Shown in pieces: positions 9,074 to 18,076 of a DNA stretch of 64,000 nt (position 1 is its first letter; each line of letters opens with the position of its first letter). Both the position numbers and the translations under genes were made by a program. The notes beneath the pieces were generated by a model, which did no database searches, was not told the DNA's origin, and saw only the letters and a program-made list of their open reading frames with translations. Origin of the DNA: Maritalea myrionectae DSM 19524 (GTDB lineage Bacteria; Pseudomonadota; Alphaproteobacteria; Rhizobiales; Devosiaceae). The DNA is taken from contig NZ_AUHV01000003.1 of NCBI RefSeq assembly GCF_000423365.1, forward strand, positions 372,001 to 436,000. The letters run 5' to 3'.

Positions 9074-10870
9074 CTAAGCGACCCGCTGCCCGTGCACATA
9101 TGCCTTGTGTTGTCCGCGTCCGGCTCTCTTGGCACCATAAAGTGCGATGTCCGCCTCCGCACGCAACCGCTCAATGTCGAGTTTAGCGCCCCGCCCCAAT
9201 GTGATGCCAATGCTCACTTCGCATGACACTTTCTGCCCTTTATAAACCCATGGGGCACGCAACGCCTCGTTCAATGTGTTCGCCAATTGCCCTGCCTGCT
9301 CCAAGGATTGAAAACGCTTTGAAACAATAGCAAATTCATCGCCGCCAAGGCGGGCGACAAAGTCCGCTGGATCAATCACTTTTCGGATCGTCTCCCCCGT
9401 ATGCCGCAGCAATGCATCGCCCGCATTATGCCCCACGCTGTCATTGATCTGCTTAAAATGATCCAAATCGACAAAAAACAACGTTAACGGACATCCGATC
9501 TCGTGCGCTGCTTTTGCCTTGCGCGCAATTTCCTTATCAAAATAGCGACGGTTGGGCAGCGTTGTCAGCGCATCATGCATGGATTCATAGGCCAGCTTTT
9601 TCTCCATCATGCGCTTTTCTGTAATATCTTCATGGGTCCCAATCCACCCGCCCAAGGGCGTCGGCGAATGGACAGATTTGATGATCCGGCCATTGCCCAA
9701 ATATGTTTCAGCAACGTGCTCCTGACTTTGGCGCACATCACGCATAATATTCTCCAACAGCTGACGGGGCGCACCGGCAAAATCACCATTCTTGGCCTGG
9801 ACGGCCAACAGGTCGAAAAACGACACCCCGGCATAAACATCCGCCTTCGTCATGCCGAACATATGGGCATATTTGTCATTCCACACGGTCAGCTTAAAGT
9901 TGCGATCAAAGCACGACACACCTTGGTTCATATTGGCCAAGGTTACAGACAGCCGCATATTGCTCTTCTCGATCTGCTCTTGCGAACGGGCCAAACCAGA
10001 TATGGCCACCGCAATGGCGTAGGATGGCAATATGGCCAGCAAGGTGAGCAATTGCGCTTCAAATACCTGATCGCGCAGCCGTAACCCGGAATTGTTTTGC
10101 GGCCACAGCCCGAAAATGACCAGAAGCGACACACCAATCACCAGCACAGAACCAACAGCAGCGACCTTAAAAGGCTTGCCTTGCAAAGCGAGCCAGCAAC
10201 TTGGCGCCATAAAGGCCAGCGCCAAAGGCAAGTTAAGCACATGCAGCGTCAACATGCTGAAGACCGAGCACAGCAACAAAATTGTCAGCGATTTCAGGAC
10301 AGGCAAAAGCGTTTTGCGGTCAAATGCAAAACCGCTCCAGCGTGGCCAGCCGGTAGAAAGAAGGGGCAACAAAACAATGATGGAACTCAATGTGTCACCG
10401 CCCCACCAATAAATCAGGCTGTTGGCAAAGGGCAGGCCAAATCCGGTATGAATTGTGGAGGCCCCAATCACCGCGCCGGGTAACACGAGGAATGTCAGCA
10501 CCCCGAGAAAATACATAAAACTTTTGGGCGTTTCGATCGGCGTTTCGTCTAGCTTCAACGCGCGCAACCCAATCGTCACCAAAAGGATTTCCAAGCCGTT
10601 GGCAAATGGCAAGCCTAAAATCAATATCAGCGGGTCACCGAACAGCAATTGCGTTGCAATATTGCCAAGAAATGCGCCCAACAAAACGGCAGGCAGATGC
10701 CACAAACCATAGATTAAGCACAGCGCCACCATGGCCGCATTGGCAGGCCAAAACACAGCCACGTCATGCGAAAGACGCGCGAGGCAAACACCGCCAGTCG
10801 CCAAAACCAAAAACAACAGAAATGAAGCGAAAAAGATTTTACCGCTTTGAATAACCCCAACAGAATTCAA
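9074..10870 (-). CDS. MASE1-PAS-GGDEF diguanylate cyclase
   Basis: A membrane sensor predicted to make cyclic di-GMP. About residues 10-300 form a MASE1-type multi-helix sensor, followed by a PAS domain (ANMNQGVSCFDRNFKLTVWN) and a C-terminal GGDEF domain with an intact active site (ARLGGDEFAIV, ~residues 509-513). The inhibitory I-site RxxD that normally lies five residues upstream is DPAD here, so product inhibition at that site is probably lost. There is no EAL domain. The start is uncertain: TTG at 10870 has AAGGA at good spacing, and another in-frame TTG lies at 10885. Confidence 0.87.
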   Translation of the reverse strand: MNSVGVIQSGKIFFASFLLFLVLATGGVCLARLSHDVAVFWPANAAMVALCLIYGLWHLPAVLLGAFLGNIATQLLFGDPLILILGLPFANGLEILLVTIGLRALKLDETPIETPKSFMYFLGVLTFLVLPGAVIGASTIHTGFGLPFANSLIYWWGGDTLSSIIVLLPLLSTGWPRWSGFAFDRKTLLPVLKSLTILLLCSVFSMLTLHVLNLPLALAFMAPSCWLALQGKPFKVAAVGSVLVIGVSLLVIFGLWPQNNSGLRLRDQVFEAQLLTLLAILPSYAIAVAISGLARSQEQIEKSNMRLSVTLANMNQGVSCFDRNFKLTVWNDKYAHMFGMTKADVYAGVSFFDLLAVQAKNGDFAGAPRQLLENIMRDVRQSQEHVAETYLGNGRIIKSVHSPTPLGGWIGTHEDITEKRMMEKKLAYESMHDALTTLPNRRYFDKEIARKAKAAHEIGCPLTLFFVDLDHFKQINDSVGHNAGDALLRHTGETIRKVIDPADFVARLGGDEFAIVSKRFQSLEQAGQLANTLNEALRAPWVYKGQKVSCEVSIGITLGRGAKLDIERLRAEADIALYGAKRAGRGQHKAYVHGQRVA

Positions 10871-11065
10871 GACAAATTCCTTCAACTCCGCGAATTGACT
10901 GCATAAAAACAGCGCGCACGCTAGAGTAGTGACGAAATGATTGATCGAAGGTTACTGCAGAGCGCGGATTAGCGGGGGATTCCCCAATTTATACTGAAAA
11001 ATTATAATTTTATTCAAAAACGCTTTAAAAAACGGTCAAAAAACGGCCACGTACCTTCAAAAAAG

Positions 11066-11419
11066 CTACATCAACCGCTGCCCGTTGGGCACCATTTTGT
11101 CTGTCGCGGCAAGCACGATATCGCCGTTTTCATCGGCGAAGCCCAAGGTGAGTACTTCTGATTTAAGCGGGCCAATTTGGCGCGGCGGAAAATTGACAAC
11201 GGCCATCACCTGCCGCCCCACCAACTCATCGGCCTGATAATGCACGGTGATTTGCGCCGATGACTTTTTGATGCCGATATCATCGCCAAAATCAATCAAC
11301 ATAATATGCGCAGGCTTACGCGCTTCCGGAAAGGGGCGAACTTCCACGATCGTGCCCGTACGGATATCCACTTTCATGAAATCGTCAAAGCCGATTTCCG
11401 GCGCAATTGCATCACTCAT
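11066..11419 (-). CDS. csaA: CsaA-like tRNA-binding protein
   Basis: A 117-aa OB-fold protein of the tRNA-binding domain family (PF01588), as in CsaA and the C-terminal domain of some tRNA synthetases. Diagnostic segments are DFMKVDIRTGTIVEV, KPAHIMLIDFG, ITVHYQADELVGRQVMAVVNFPPRQIGPLKSEVLTLGF and VLAATDKMVPNGQRL. The chosen ATG at 11419 overlaps the proC stop by 8 bp. The family has been proposed to act as a tRNA-binding or export-related chaperone. Confidence 0.88.
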   Translation of the reverse strand: MSDAIAPEIGFDDFMKVDIRTGTIVEVRPFPEARKPAHIMLIDFGDDIGIKKSSAQITVHYQADELVGRQVMAVVNFPPRQIGPLKSEVLTLGFADENGDIVLAATDKMVPNGQRLM

Positions 11420-12233
11420 CTTCGCCCAACTCCCGTGCCCGCTCGATGGCTGCACGCACTGTCTTTTCCATCAAGGGCACCAGCCCATCTTCGGACATAA
11501 GCACCTGTAATCCCGCATAAGTCGTGCCATTCGGAGACGTTACATTCTCACGCAATTGTTCGGCACTTGTCTGATTGTCATATTCCAACAGCCCTGCGGC
11601 ACCAACAATGGTTTGCCGCGCAAATCGCATCGCCATTTCCGGTGGCATACCATTGGTTTCAGCTGCCTCAGCCAGGGCTTCAACCATGTAAAACACATAG
11701 GCAGGGCCCGAACCGGCAACACCGGTGACTTTGTTGATGTCATCTTCTTCGTTCAACCACACCACATCGCCTGATGCTTCAAGCAAATTGTCAGCAATCA
11801 TTCGATCTTGTGGATCAACAGCCCGGTTGGAAAAGACACCTGTGATGCCTTTGCCAATTTGCGCAGGCGTGTTCGGCATGGCGCGGATAACTTTCGCGCA
11901 CCCTGACAGCTTTTCCATCTTGGCGATGGAAATACCCGCCATCACCGAAATCAGCACACTATCATCGCCAATCGCTGGCTTGATGGACGCCAAAACATCG
12001 TCAGCCACCTGCGGCTTAACAGCCAACACAATGACCTGTGCATCTTTGTCCGGCACAGATTGATAGATCGTCAATCCAACAGTTGAGGCTTTGTGGCGCA
12101 CAGACGAGGATGGATTAGGATCCACCAAAATCAAACGATCAGGGGATAGGCCAGCATCAAGCCAACCGTCGGCCATCGCCATCCCCATTTTACCTGCGCC
12201 AACAAGAACAACCGGACCGACATCACCCAACAT
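11412..12233 (-). CDS. proC: Pyrroline-5-carboxylate reductase
   Basis: A 273-aa NAD(P)H-dependent reductase, the last step of proline synthesis. The N-terminal Rossmann motif is VGAGKMGMAMADGW, followed by the family segments VLAVKPQ, VRAMPNTPAQIGKG and the C-terminal signature VTGVAGSGPAYVFYMVEAL...GMP. The gene starts directly after the stop of the upstream YbjN-like gene and overlaps csaA downstream, so the three form one minus-strand operon. Confidence 0.94.
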   Translation of the reverse strand: MLGDVGPVVLVGAGKMGMAMADGWLDAGLSPDRLILVDPNPSSSVRHKASTVGLTIYQSVPDKDAQVIVLAVKPQVADDVLASIKPAIGDDSVLISVMAGISIAKMEKLSGCAKVIRAMPNTPAQIGKGITGVFSNRAVDPQDRMIADNLLEASGDVVWLNEEDDINKVTGVAGSGPAYVFYMVEALAEAAETNGMPPEMAMRFARQTIVGAAGLLEYDNQTSAEQLRENVTSPNGTTYAGLQVLMSEDGLVPLMEKTVRAAIERARELGEDE

Positions 12234-12734
12234 TTAAGCTTCACCTACTGTTTCAAAAATAACATGCGACAGCGCTTCTGAAGCGGGTTTGCCTGCCCAC
12301 ACCACAAATTGAAAGGCCTGATAATATTGATCGCAGCTTTCAATGGCTGAGTTCAACAAGGCCTCGCATTGCGAAGGAGAGACTTCTGCACCGCCGCTCA
12401 ACAAATGCGCGTTACGGAACAGCACCATATTTTCTTTGCTCCAAATGTCAAAATGACCAATCCACAATTGCTCGTTGATTTGCGTGATCAATTGTTTGAC
12501 TTCGGCGCGGCGGGCTTCTGGCACCTTGAGATCAAATGCACAGGCAATGTGCAGCGATTCCAAATTTTCCATCCAGGAAAAGGAAACGTGATAGTCGCTC
12601 CAACTCCCTTTGACAGAGATTGAAATTTCATCGGCATCTTGCCGTTCAAACACCCAATCATTGATGCCGGCAATGTGCTCAATAATATCCACCGGGTGCA
12701 CCACCCGGTCGTGTTCCATCTCTAATAGCGACAT
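12234..12734 (-). CDS. YbjN-domain protein
   Basis: A 166-aa soluble acidic protein of the YbjN/type III secretion chaperone-like fold family. It contains FSWMENLESLHIACAFDLKVP, LWIGHFDIWSKENMVLFRN and a C-terminal YYQAFQFVVWAGK. In alphaproteobacteria this gene commonly sits beside proC and csaA, as here. The start MSLLEMEHD at 12734 is chosen because family similarity begins there; an in-frame extension to 12839 adds unrelated residues. The molecular role is not established. Confidence 0.75.
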   Translation of the reverse strand: MSLLEMEHDRVVHPVDIIEHIAGINDWVFERQDADEISISVKGSWSDYHVSFSWMENLESLHIACAFDLKVPEARRAEVKQLITQINEQLWIGHFDIWSKENMVLFRNAHLLSGGAEVSPSQCEALLNSAIESCDQYYQAFQFVVWAGKPASEALSHVIFETVGEA

Positions 12735-12969
12735 AATGCGCCTCGCAAAAAAGCTCGTGTTGCAGGGGGCAAAAAACGGTTTTGCCCGAATTAGATACGC
12801 AAAGATACTCAAGATATTCGGGTCTGCTTCTGGACCCACGCGCCAAGAAAGGTGCGTCGCTTTTGCGAATCTACCGCGTTACAACAAAGCGTAGCACCGA
12901 CCATCAAATGCGAAACCCGCCAATTGGAGAATCCCACATCATTCTTTGTTGATGATCGGCCCGAGATGG

Positions 12970-12984
12970 TTAATGAGGCGTTAA
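12970..12984. promoter_or_regulatory. CtrA-like box upstream of the ybjN-like operon
   Basis: TTAA-N7-TTAA at 12970-12984, matching the full CtrA recognition pattern of alphaproteobacteria. It lies in the ~300-bp gap (12735-13033) between ubiK and the ybjN-like gene, 236 bp upstream of the latter's start. The rest of that gap shows no convincing gene. Confidence 0.4.
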
Positions 12985-13033
12985 GATGAGTGACTTATCC
13001 ACCGGAAACCCGGTTCAAATTGACACAAAACCG

Positions 13034-13270
13034 TTACTTTTTAAGCGCGTCAATGTCTTTGCGCAGCTGCTCAATCTCTTCATTTTGCGCCGCCAATTGG
13101 GCTTTAACCGCCTCAAACTCTTCGCGTTTGACCAAATCAAGATCGTTCACAACGCGCTCCATTTGTGACTTGACCGCAACTTCGATCTCGCGGCGCACGC
13201 CGTCTGCAACACCCGCAGCATCATTCATCAGCTTGCTCAAATCGTCGAAAAACTTATTGCCTTCACGCAT
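13034..13270 (-). CDS. ubiK: UbiK-family accessory factor (BMFP domain)
   Basis: A 78-aa, highly charged helical protein. The N-terminal half (FFDDLSKLMNDAAGVADGVRREIE) is amphipathic, and the C-terminal half is a coiled coil with heptads of Leu/Ile (EEIEQLRKDIDALKK). This is the BMFP/YqiC architecture; E. coli UbiK is an accessory factor of the ubiquinone biosynthesis complex. It diverges from lgt across a 161-bp gap. Confidence 0.85.
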   Translation of the reverse strand: MREGNKFFDDLSKLMNDAAGVADGVRREIEVAVKSQMERVVNDLDLVKREEFEAVKAQLAAQNEEIEQLRKDIDALKK

Positions 13271-13431
13271 ATTTGTACCTGCCTTTCAAAAAGGGTACTC
13301 GATTTCTATATAGAGCTTATGTAAGCACGCAATCGCTGCTTGACCAGCCCCCAATGGAGCGGCAAGCTGTCGCCAGTGTTTTTAAAATGGGCGTGAGCCA
13401 CAAACGAAACAACAAAGGAACGTGAACCAAC

Positions 13432-14262
13432 GTGCCCTTCCCCAATATTGATCCCATCGCCCTCTCCATCGGCCCTCTGGCCATCCGCTGGTACGCACTG
13501 GCCTATCTGGCAGGCATTGGATTCGCCTTTTTCTATGGCCGCCTCTTGATCAAACAAAAGCCTCTTTGGCATCAATCCACCCCGCCCATGACCGCGACAC
13601 AGCTCACAGACTTTGTGTTTTGGGCCATCATCGGCGTTATTCTGGGTGGTCGCTTGGCCTATGTGCTGTTTTATTCGCTTCTGGTCGGCGGCGATTATTA
13701 TCTCAACAATCCTTTGTCGATTCTCGCGGTGTGGGAAGGCGGCATGTCGTTCCATGGCGGCCTATTTGGCGTTGCCCTCGCCGCTGTCTTTTTCGCCCGA
13801 TATTTAAAACAAAGCCCGCTATCTGCCCTCGATTTGATGGCGGCCATTGCCCCCATCGGCCTTTTGCTCGGCCGCATCGCAAACTTTATCAATGGCGAGC
13901 TATATGGTCGCGTCACCACCATGCCATGGGGCGTGGTCTTTCCAGAAGGCGGCCCGGACCCGCGCCACCCCAGCCAGCTTTATGAAGGACTTTTAGAAGG
14001 TCTGCTGTGCTTCATCATCCTGCGCATCGCTACACATAATGCTATGGCCCTGCGCAAGCCGGGCTTGGTGGCGGGTCTCTTCGCCATCATCTACGCCCTA
14101 TCGCGCATTCTGGTGGAATTTGTACGCGAACCGGACGCGCATATCGGCCTGTTGCCTTATGGCCTGACCATGGGCATGGTCCTTTCCATTCCGGTTGGGC
14201 TGATCGGCGTTGCGCTCGTAATCAATGCGGCTCGCACCAAAAAAGGAGGCCGCGCCATATGA
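13432..14262 (+). CDS. lgt: Prolipoprotein diacylglyceryl transferase
   Basis: A 276-aa inner-membrane enzyme with about seven helices that transfers diacylglyceryl from phosphatidylglycerol to the lipobox cysteine, the first step in lipoprotein maturation. The Lgt signature GRIANFINGELYGRVT is present, as are GGMSFHGGLFG and the C-terminal SRILVEFVREPDAH. The start is GTG, preceded by AAAGGA at 13415-13420. It heads a chain of overlapping genes; its stop overlaps the next ATG (ATGA). Confidence 0.95.
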   Translation: MPFPNIDPIALSIGPLAIRWYALAYLAGIGFAFFYGRLLIKQKPLWHQSTPPMTATQLTDFVFWAIIGVILGGRLAYVLFYSLLVGGDYYLNNPLSILAVWEGGMSFHGGLFGVALAAVFFARYLKQSPLSALDLMAAIAPIGLLLGRIANFINGELYGRVTTMPWGVVFPEGGPDPRHPSQLYEGLLEGLLCFIILRIATHNAMALRKPGLVAGLFAIIYALSRILVEFVREPDAHIGLLPYGLTMGMVLSIPVGLIGVALVINAARTKKGGRAI

Positions 14263-15347
14263 ATGATCACCTCAGCCTCTCAGACTTGATCAATGTGCAA
14301 ATCAAGGCGCAGGGCCCCATGTCCTTGTCGACCTATATGAATTTGTGCCTCACCCATCCCACACTGGGCTATTATCGCAAGGCAGACCCATTGGGACGTC
14401 AAGGCGACTTCATCACCGCGCCCGAGATCAGCCAGATGTTTGGCGAAATGCTGGGCGTGTGGGTGGCTCAAATCTGGCAGCAAATGGACAAGCCGAAAAA
14501 ATTCACCCTCGCCGAACTGGGCCCGGGGCGCGGCACACTCATGGCCGATATGGTGCGCATTTTCCAAGGCGTCCCCGATATGATGGACGCCCTGAGCATT
14601 CAATTGCTGGAAACCAACCCGGTGTTGAAACAGGCGCAGGTTGACGCCATAAAAGGCACACCACTCAATTGGGTGGAAGAGATCCACCAGCTGGCGGACA
14701 TTGAGGGCCCCTTGATTGTTGTGGCCAATGAGTTCTTCGACGCGCTGCCCATCAAACAATTCCAATACACCAACGGCAACTGGTTTGAGCGCGTGATTGG
14801 ATTGAAAGATGACGACCGTGTTTGGGGCCTATCCCCAACCCCCATGCCGACCGACGCTTTCCCCGCAAAAATTGCAAAACCAGAGGAAAACGCCATTTGG
14901 GAAATGGCCTATCCGGCGCAAAAAAACATGGAAGAGTTGGGCGCACTGGTGGCGGAAAAGACCGGAGCGATTTTGGCCATCGACTACGGCTATGCCGAAA
15001 CCCAAACCGGCGACACCTTGCAAGCGCTGGAAAAGCATAAAATGGTCGACCCGCTGGCCCATCCGGGCGCCGCCGACCTCACAAGCCATGTGGATTTTGA
15101 AGCGCTGAGCGAAACGCTGGACCGAGACAAGCTCAATATTTGCCCGCTGATCAGCCAAAAAGACTTCCTCAAAGCCATGGGGATTGAAATGCGGGCGCAG
15201 GCGATCATGGATCATATTCCTGACGCCAGACAAAAGGTTGAAAACGACCTTGAGCGTCTTATTGGTGACAAACAAATGGGCCAGCTTTTCAAGGTGCAGG
15301 CCATTGGATCAAAAAATATGGTACCCTATCCCTTTGAGGCAAGCTGA
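14259..15347 (+). CDS. MidA/NDUFAF7-like SAM-dependent methyltransferase
   Basis: A 362-aa class I methyltransferase of the DUF185 family. Motif I is LAELGPGRGTLMADM, followed by the family segment IVVANEFFDALPIKQFQY and the acidic IDYGY motif. The mitochondrial relative NDUFAF7 methylates an Arg of complex I subunit NDUFS2; the bacterial substrate is inferred at best. It is coupled to lgt (ATGA) and to pgeF (its stop overlaps the next ATG). Confidence 0.87.
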   Translation: MNDHLSLSDLINVQIKAQGPMSLSTYMNLCLTHPTLGYYRKADPLGRQGDFITAPEISQMFGEMLGVWVAQIWQQMDKPKKFTLAELGPGRGTLMADMVRIFQGVPDMMDALSIQLLETNPVLKQAQVDAIKGTPLNWVEEIHQLADIEGPLIVVANEFFDALPIKQFQYTNGNWFERVIGLKDDDRVWGLSPTPMPTDAFPAKIAKPEENAIWEMAYPAQKNMEELGALVAEKTGAILAIDYGYAETQTGDTLQALEKHKMVDPLAHPGAADLTSHVDFEALSETLDRDKLNICPLISQKDFLKAMGIEMRAQAIMDHIPDARQKVENDLERLIGDKQMGQLFKVQAIGSKNMVPYPFEAS

Positions 15348-16117
15348 TGACGGATATCGCGCAAAAAGCAGACCATTTGAGTTTTGACGGCATCACCCAC
15401 GGCTTCTTTGGCCGGGCCGGCGGGGTTTCCCCTGCGCCATTTGACAGCCTGAATGTGTCGATTAAACAAGGCGACAGCCAAGAAAACGTCACCGCCAATC
15501 TCACCATAATTGCTGACCAGCTGGGCATTCAGCCGGGTAACTTTGGGCTATTGAAACAAGTGCACTCCATCAATGTTGTGCAATTTGACGGCAAAGCCGA
15601 CTGGGACAACCGCCCCGAGGCGGATGGCATCGTCTCCAATGTGCCCGGCACAGCCATCGGCATCCAAACGGCGGACTGCGGCCCGGTTTTGTTTTGCGAC
15701 CCGGACAATAAGGTGATCGGCGCGTGCCACGCTGGGTGGAAAGGTGCCGTGGGCGGCATTGTGCACCGCACGCTCGACGCCATGGAAGAGCTGGGCGCCA
15801 ATCGCCACAAAATTCACGCGGTGCTTGGCCCTTGTATCCACCCGGAAAACTATGAGGTGGGCGACGAGTTCAAGGCAAACGTGCTCAAGGATTGGCCCGA
15901 ACTTGAGGGACATTTCCCCTATCCCCCTGGTGCGACCAAACCCCACTTTGACCTGCCGGGCACCATCGTGCACCAACTCGAATCGGCACACTTGCATACC
16001 GCGGCACATCTCGACATTTGCACATATGCGAACAATGAGACCTATTTCTCCCACCGCAAAGCCACACATTTGGACACAAAAACCGGCCGACAACTGTCTG
16101 CCATTGCAATTTTGTGA
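15347..16117 (+). CDS. pgeF: Peptidoglycan editing factor PgeF (YfiH/DUF152 laccase-fold)
   Basis: A 256-aa protein. Metal-ligand motifs of the family are visible: LKQVHSINVV, ADGIVSNVPGTAIGIQTADCGPVLF, GACHAGWKGAVGGIV and VLGPCIHPENYEVG. E. coli PgeF (YfiH) removes mis-incorporated L-Ser from muropeptide precursors; homologues have also been described as polyphenol oxidases and purine nucleoside phosphorylases. It is the third gene of the lgt chain. Confidence 0.9.
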   Translation: MTDIAQKADHLSFDGITHGFFGRAGGVSPAPFDSLNVSIKQGDSQENVTANLTIIADQLGIQPGNFGLLKQVHSINVVQFDGKADWDNRPEADGIVSNVPGTAIGIQTADCGPVLFCDPDNKVIGACHAGWKGAVGGIVHRTLDAMEELGANRHKIHAVLGPCIHPENYEVGDEFKANVLKDWPELEGHFPYPPGATKPHFDLPGTIVHQLESAHLHTAAHLDICTYANNETYFSHRKATHLDTKTGRQLSAIAIL

Positions 16118-16229
16118 CAAAAATTAAGCAAAACGCACGATTCAACTTTTGACTGTGTTGAACCCAACGCCTGTGGGGTATAAGCAAACTTTAGGCGTGG
16201 ATCAGAATTATCTCAAAGGGCATGGGCAA

Positions 16230-17162
16230 ATGAAGCTGGTAACAGGGAACTCCAACATTCCGCTGGCCAAGGCAGTCTCCGAATATTTGGAGACGCCTTT
16301 AACAGATTGTGTTGTAACCAAATTCGCTGACAAAGAAATCTTTGTTGAAGTGAACGAAAACGTAAGGGGGGAAGACGTTTTTGTGTTGCAATCAACATCC
16401 TACCCCGCAAACGACAATTTGATGGAACTGCTGATCGTTATCGACGCACTGCGTCGGTCTTCAGCCCGTCGCATCACCGCCGTCATTCCCTATTTCGGTT
16501 ATGCACGGCAAGATCGCAAATCTGCACCACGGACACCGATTTCGGCGAAACTGGTCTCCAACCTGATCACCGAAGCAGGCGCAAACCGCGTTCTAACTTT
16601 GGATCTGCACGCAAACCAAATCCAAGGCTTCTTCGATCTTCCAACCGACAACCTGACATCAGCACCCGTGATGGTGCGCGACATCAAGCAACATTACGAC
16701 ACCAGCAAAGTTATGGTTGTGTCGCCTGATGTGGGCGGCGTTGTGCGCGCCCGGAACGTGGCCCGCCGCATTGGCGCCCCGTTGGCGATTGTTGATAAAC
16801 GTCGCCCCAAGGCTGGCGTTTCAGAAGTGATGAACGTGATCGGCGATGTGGAAGGCCATTCTTGCATTATGATCGACGATATTGTCGACAGTGGCGGCAC
16901 CCTGTGCAATGCGGCTGAAGCCCTCTTGGAAAAAGGCGCAAAAGAAGTTTCCGCCTATATCACCCACGGCGTGCTTTCCGGCACAGCTTGCGAACGTGTG
17001 GGCGGCTCCAAGCTGAAAGAATTGGTCATTTCAGATTCAATCTTGGAAACTGATGTAGAAGCCGCAACAGCAAATATTCGCCGTTTTTCCATCGCGGAAT
17101 TGATGGGCGAAGCGATTGCGCGGACCGCTTCAGAGCAATCTGTTTCCTCGCTTTTCGACTAG
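16230..17162 (+). CDS. prs: Ribose-phosphate pyrophosphokinase
   Basis: A 310-aa PRPP synthetase that feeds nucleotide, His and Trp synthesis. Key motifs are [26 protein letters not shown] (ATP binding), the Mg2+/ribose-phosphate region [15 protein letters not shown], the flexible loop DKRRPK and the PRPP loop [13 protein letters not shown]. The start MKLVTGNSN at 16230 is preceded by AAAGGG; the upstream in-frame extension has no similarity. It is closed by a strong terminator. Confidence 0.96.
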   Translation: MKLVTGNSNIPLAKAVSEYLETPLTDCVVTKFADKEIFVEVNENVRGEDVFVLQSTSYPANDNLMELLIVIDALRRSSARRITAVIPYFGYARQDRKSAPRTPISAKLVSNLITEAGANRVLTLDLHANQIQGFFDLPTDNLTSAPVMVRDIKQHYDTSKVMVVSPDVGGVVRARNVARRIGAPLAIVDKRRPKAGVSEVMNVIGDVEGHSCIMIDDIVDSGGTLCNAAEALLEKGAKEVSAYITHGVLSGTACERVGGSKLKELVISDSILETDVEAATANIRRFSIAELMGEAIARTASEQSVSSLFD

Positions 17163-17187
17163 GAAATTGCACCTGAATTGACGATTT

Positions 17188-17219
17188 AAGGGGCGCAAAC
17201 ACTGCGCCCCTTCTTTTTT
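17188..17219 (+). terminator. Intrinsic terminator of prs
   Basis: Ten-bp stem AAGGGGCGCA/TGCGCCCCTT (17188-17197 with 17203-17212), a 5-nt loop and a T-rich tail (17211-17219). Confidence 0.9.
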
Positions 17220-17375
17220 GGCCTTTTGCACGAAGATTCTTCGCCCTACCCCATTGCCCAAACACGATAAACCCAGTATACACCGGGCCTTGAAACGCCG
17301 CGTGCACCCCTGGAGGACGTCGGCGTGCATTCAGGACATGGGGTTCTGATGCATCAAACATTCTGGAGAATATCC

Positions 17376-18023
17376 ATGAGCGCTGAGCTTAAAGCCAAAG
17401 CGCGGGACCGGGTTGGCAAGGGGGCCTCTCGTGCACTGCGTCGTGAAGGCCAAGTTCCTGCCGTTATTTACGGTGACAACAAATCCCCGCTATCAATTAC
17501 AGTGACCTACAAAGATGCAATGAAACGCATCCAAATGGGCGGTTTCCTGTCTCAAGTGATCACAGTCGACGTGGATGGTGAAAACCACCGCGTTATTCCG
17601 CGTGATTATCAGCTTGAGCCAGTACGCGACTTTTTGGTGCATATCGACTTTTTGCGCGTTTCTAAAACATCTGTTCTCAACGTTGAAGTGCCTGTGCACT
17701 TCATCAATGAAGAAACAAGCCCTGGCTTGAAGCGTGGCGGCGTGTTGAACGTGGTGCGTCACACAGTTGAATTGAGCTGCCCTGCTGACAGCATTCCAGA
17801 ATTCCTGGAAATCGACCTCGCGTCTGCTGAAGTTGGCGACAGCCTGCACATCTCAACTGTTGAATTGCCAAAAGGTGTTACACCGGTCATCACTGATCGT
17901 GACTTCACCATCGCAACTATTGCTGCGCCTTCTGCCCTCAAATCTGAGGAAAATGAAGACGAAGAAGAAGTTGTTGCACCAGACGAAGTGCCAGCCACTG
18001 AAGTCAAAAGCGACGACGAATAA
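17376..18023 (+). CDS. rplY: 50S ribosomal protein L25/general stress protein Ctc
   Basis: A 215-aa, long (Ctc-type) L25 that binds 5S rRNA. The N-terminal L25 beta-barrel begins [33 protein letters not shown] and is followed by the C-terminal TL5 domain ([34 protein letters not shown]). It ends in an acidic tail ([10 protein letters not shown]...). The start at 17376 is preceded by CTGGAGAA; the frame extends upstream without similarity. It is followed by a hairpin and then pth, a standard order. Confidence 0.94.
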   Translation: MSAELKAKARDRVGKGASRALRREGQVPAVIYGDNKSPLSITVTYKDAMKRIQMGGFLSQVITVDVDGENHRVIPRDYQLEPVRDFLVHIDFLRVSKTSVLNVEVPVHFINEETSPGLKRGGVLNVVRHTVELSCPADSIPEFLEIDLASAEVGDSLHISTVELPKGVTPVITDRDFTIATIAAPSALKSEENEDEEEVVAPDEVPATEVKSDDE

Positions 18024-18033
18024 GACCTTTGAT

Positions 18034-18065
18034 GTGAGGCGGCCTCCTGTCGCCTCACCTCTTTA
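18034..18065 (+). terminator. Hairpin between rplY and pth (possible partial terminator)
   Basis: Perfect 8-bp stem GTGAGGCG/CGCCTCAC (18034-18041 with 18051-18058), followed by a weak T-rich stretch (CTCTTTATT). Because pth starts 12 nt later, it may only attenuate read-through. Confidence 0.5.
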
Positions 18066-18076
18066 TTGGTAGTTTT

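Noticed and set aside
12986-13168. 60-codon plus-strand ORF starting right after the CtrA-like box
   Set aside because: It runs antisense into ubiK and its product has no similarity or ribosome site; the box more likely serves the ybjN-like operon or nothing.
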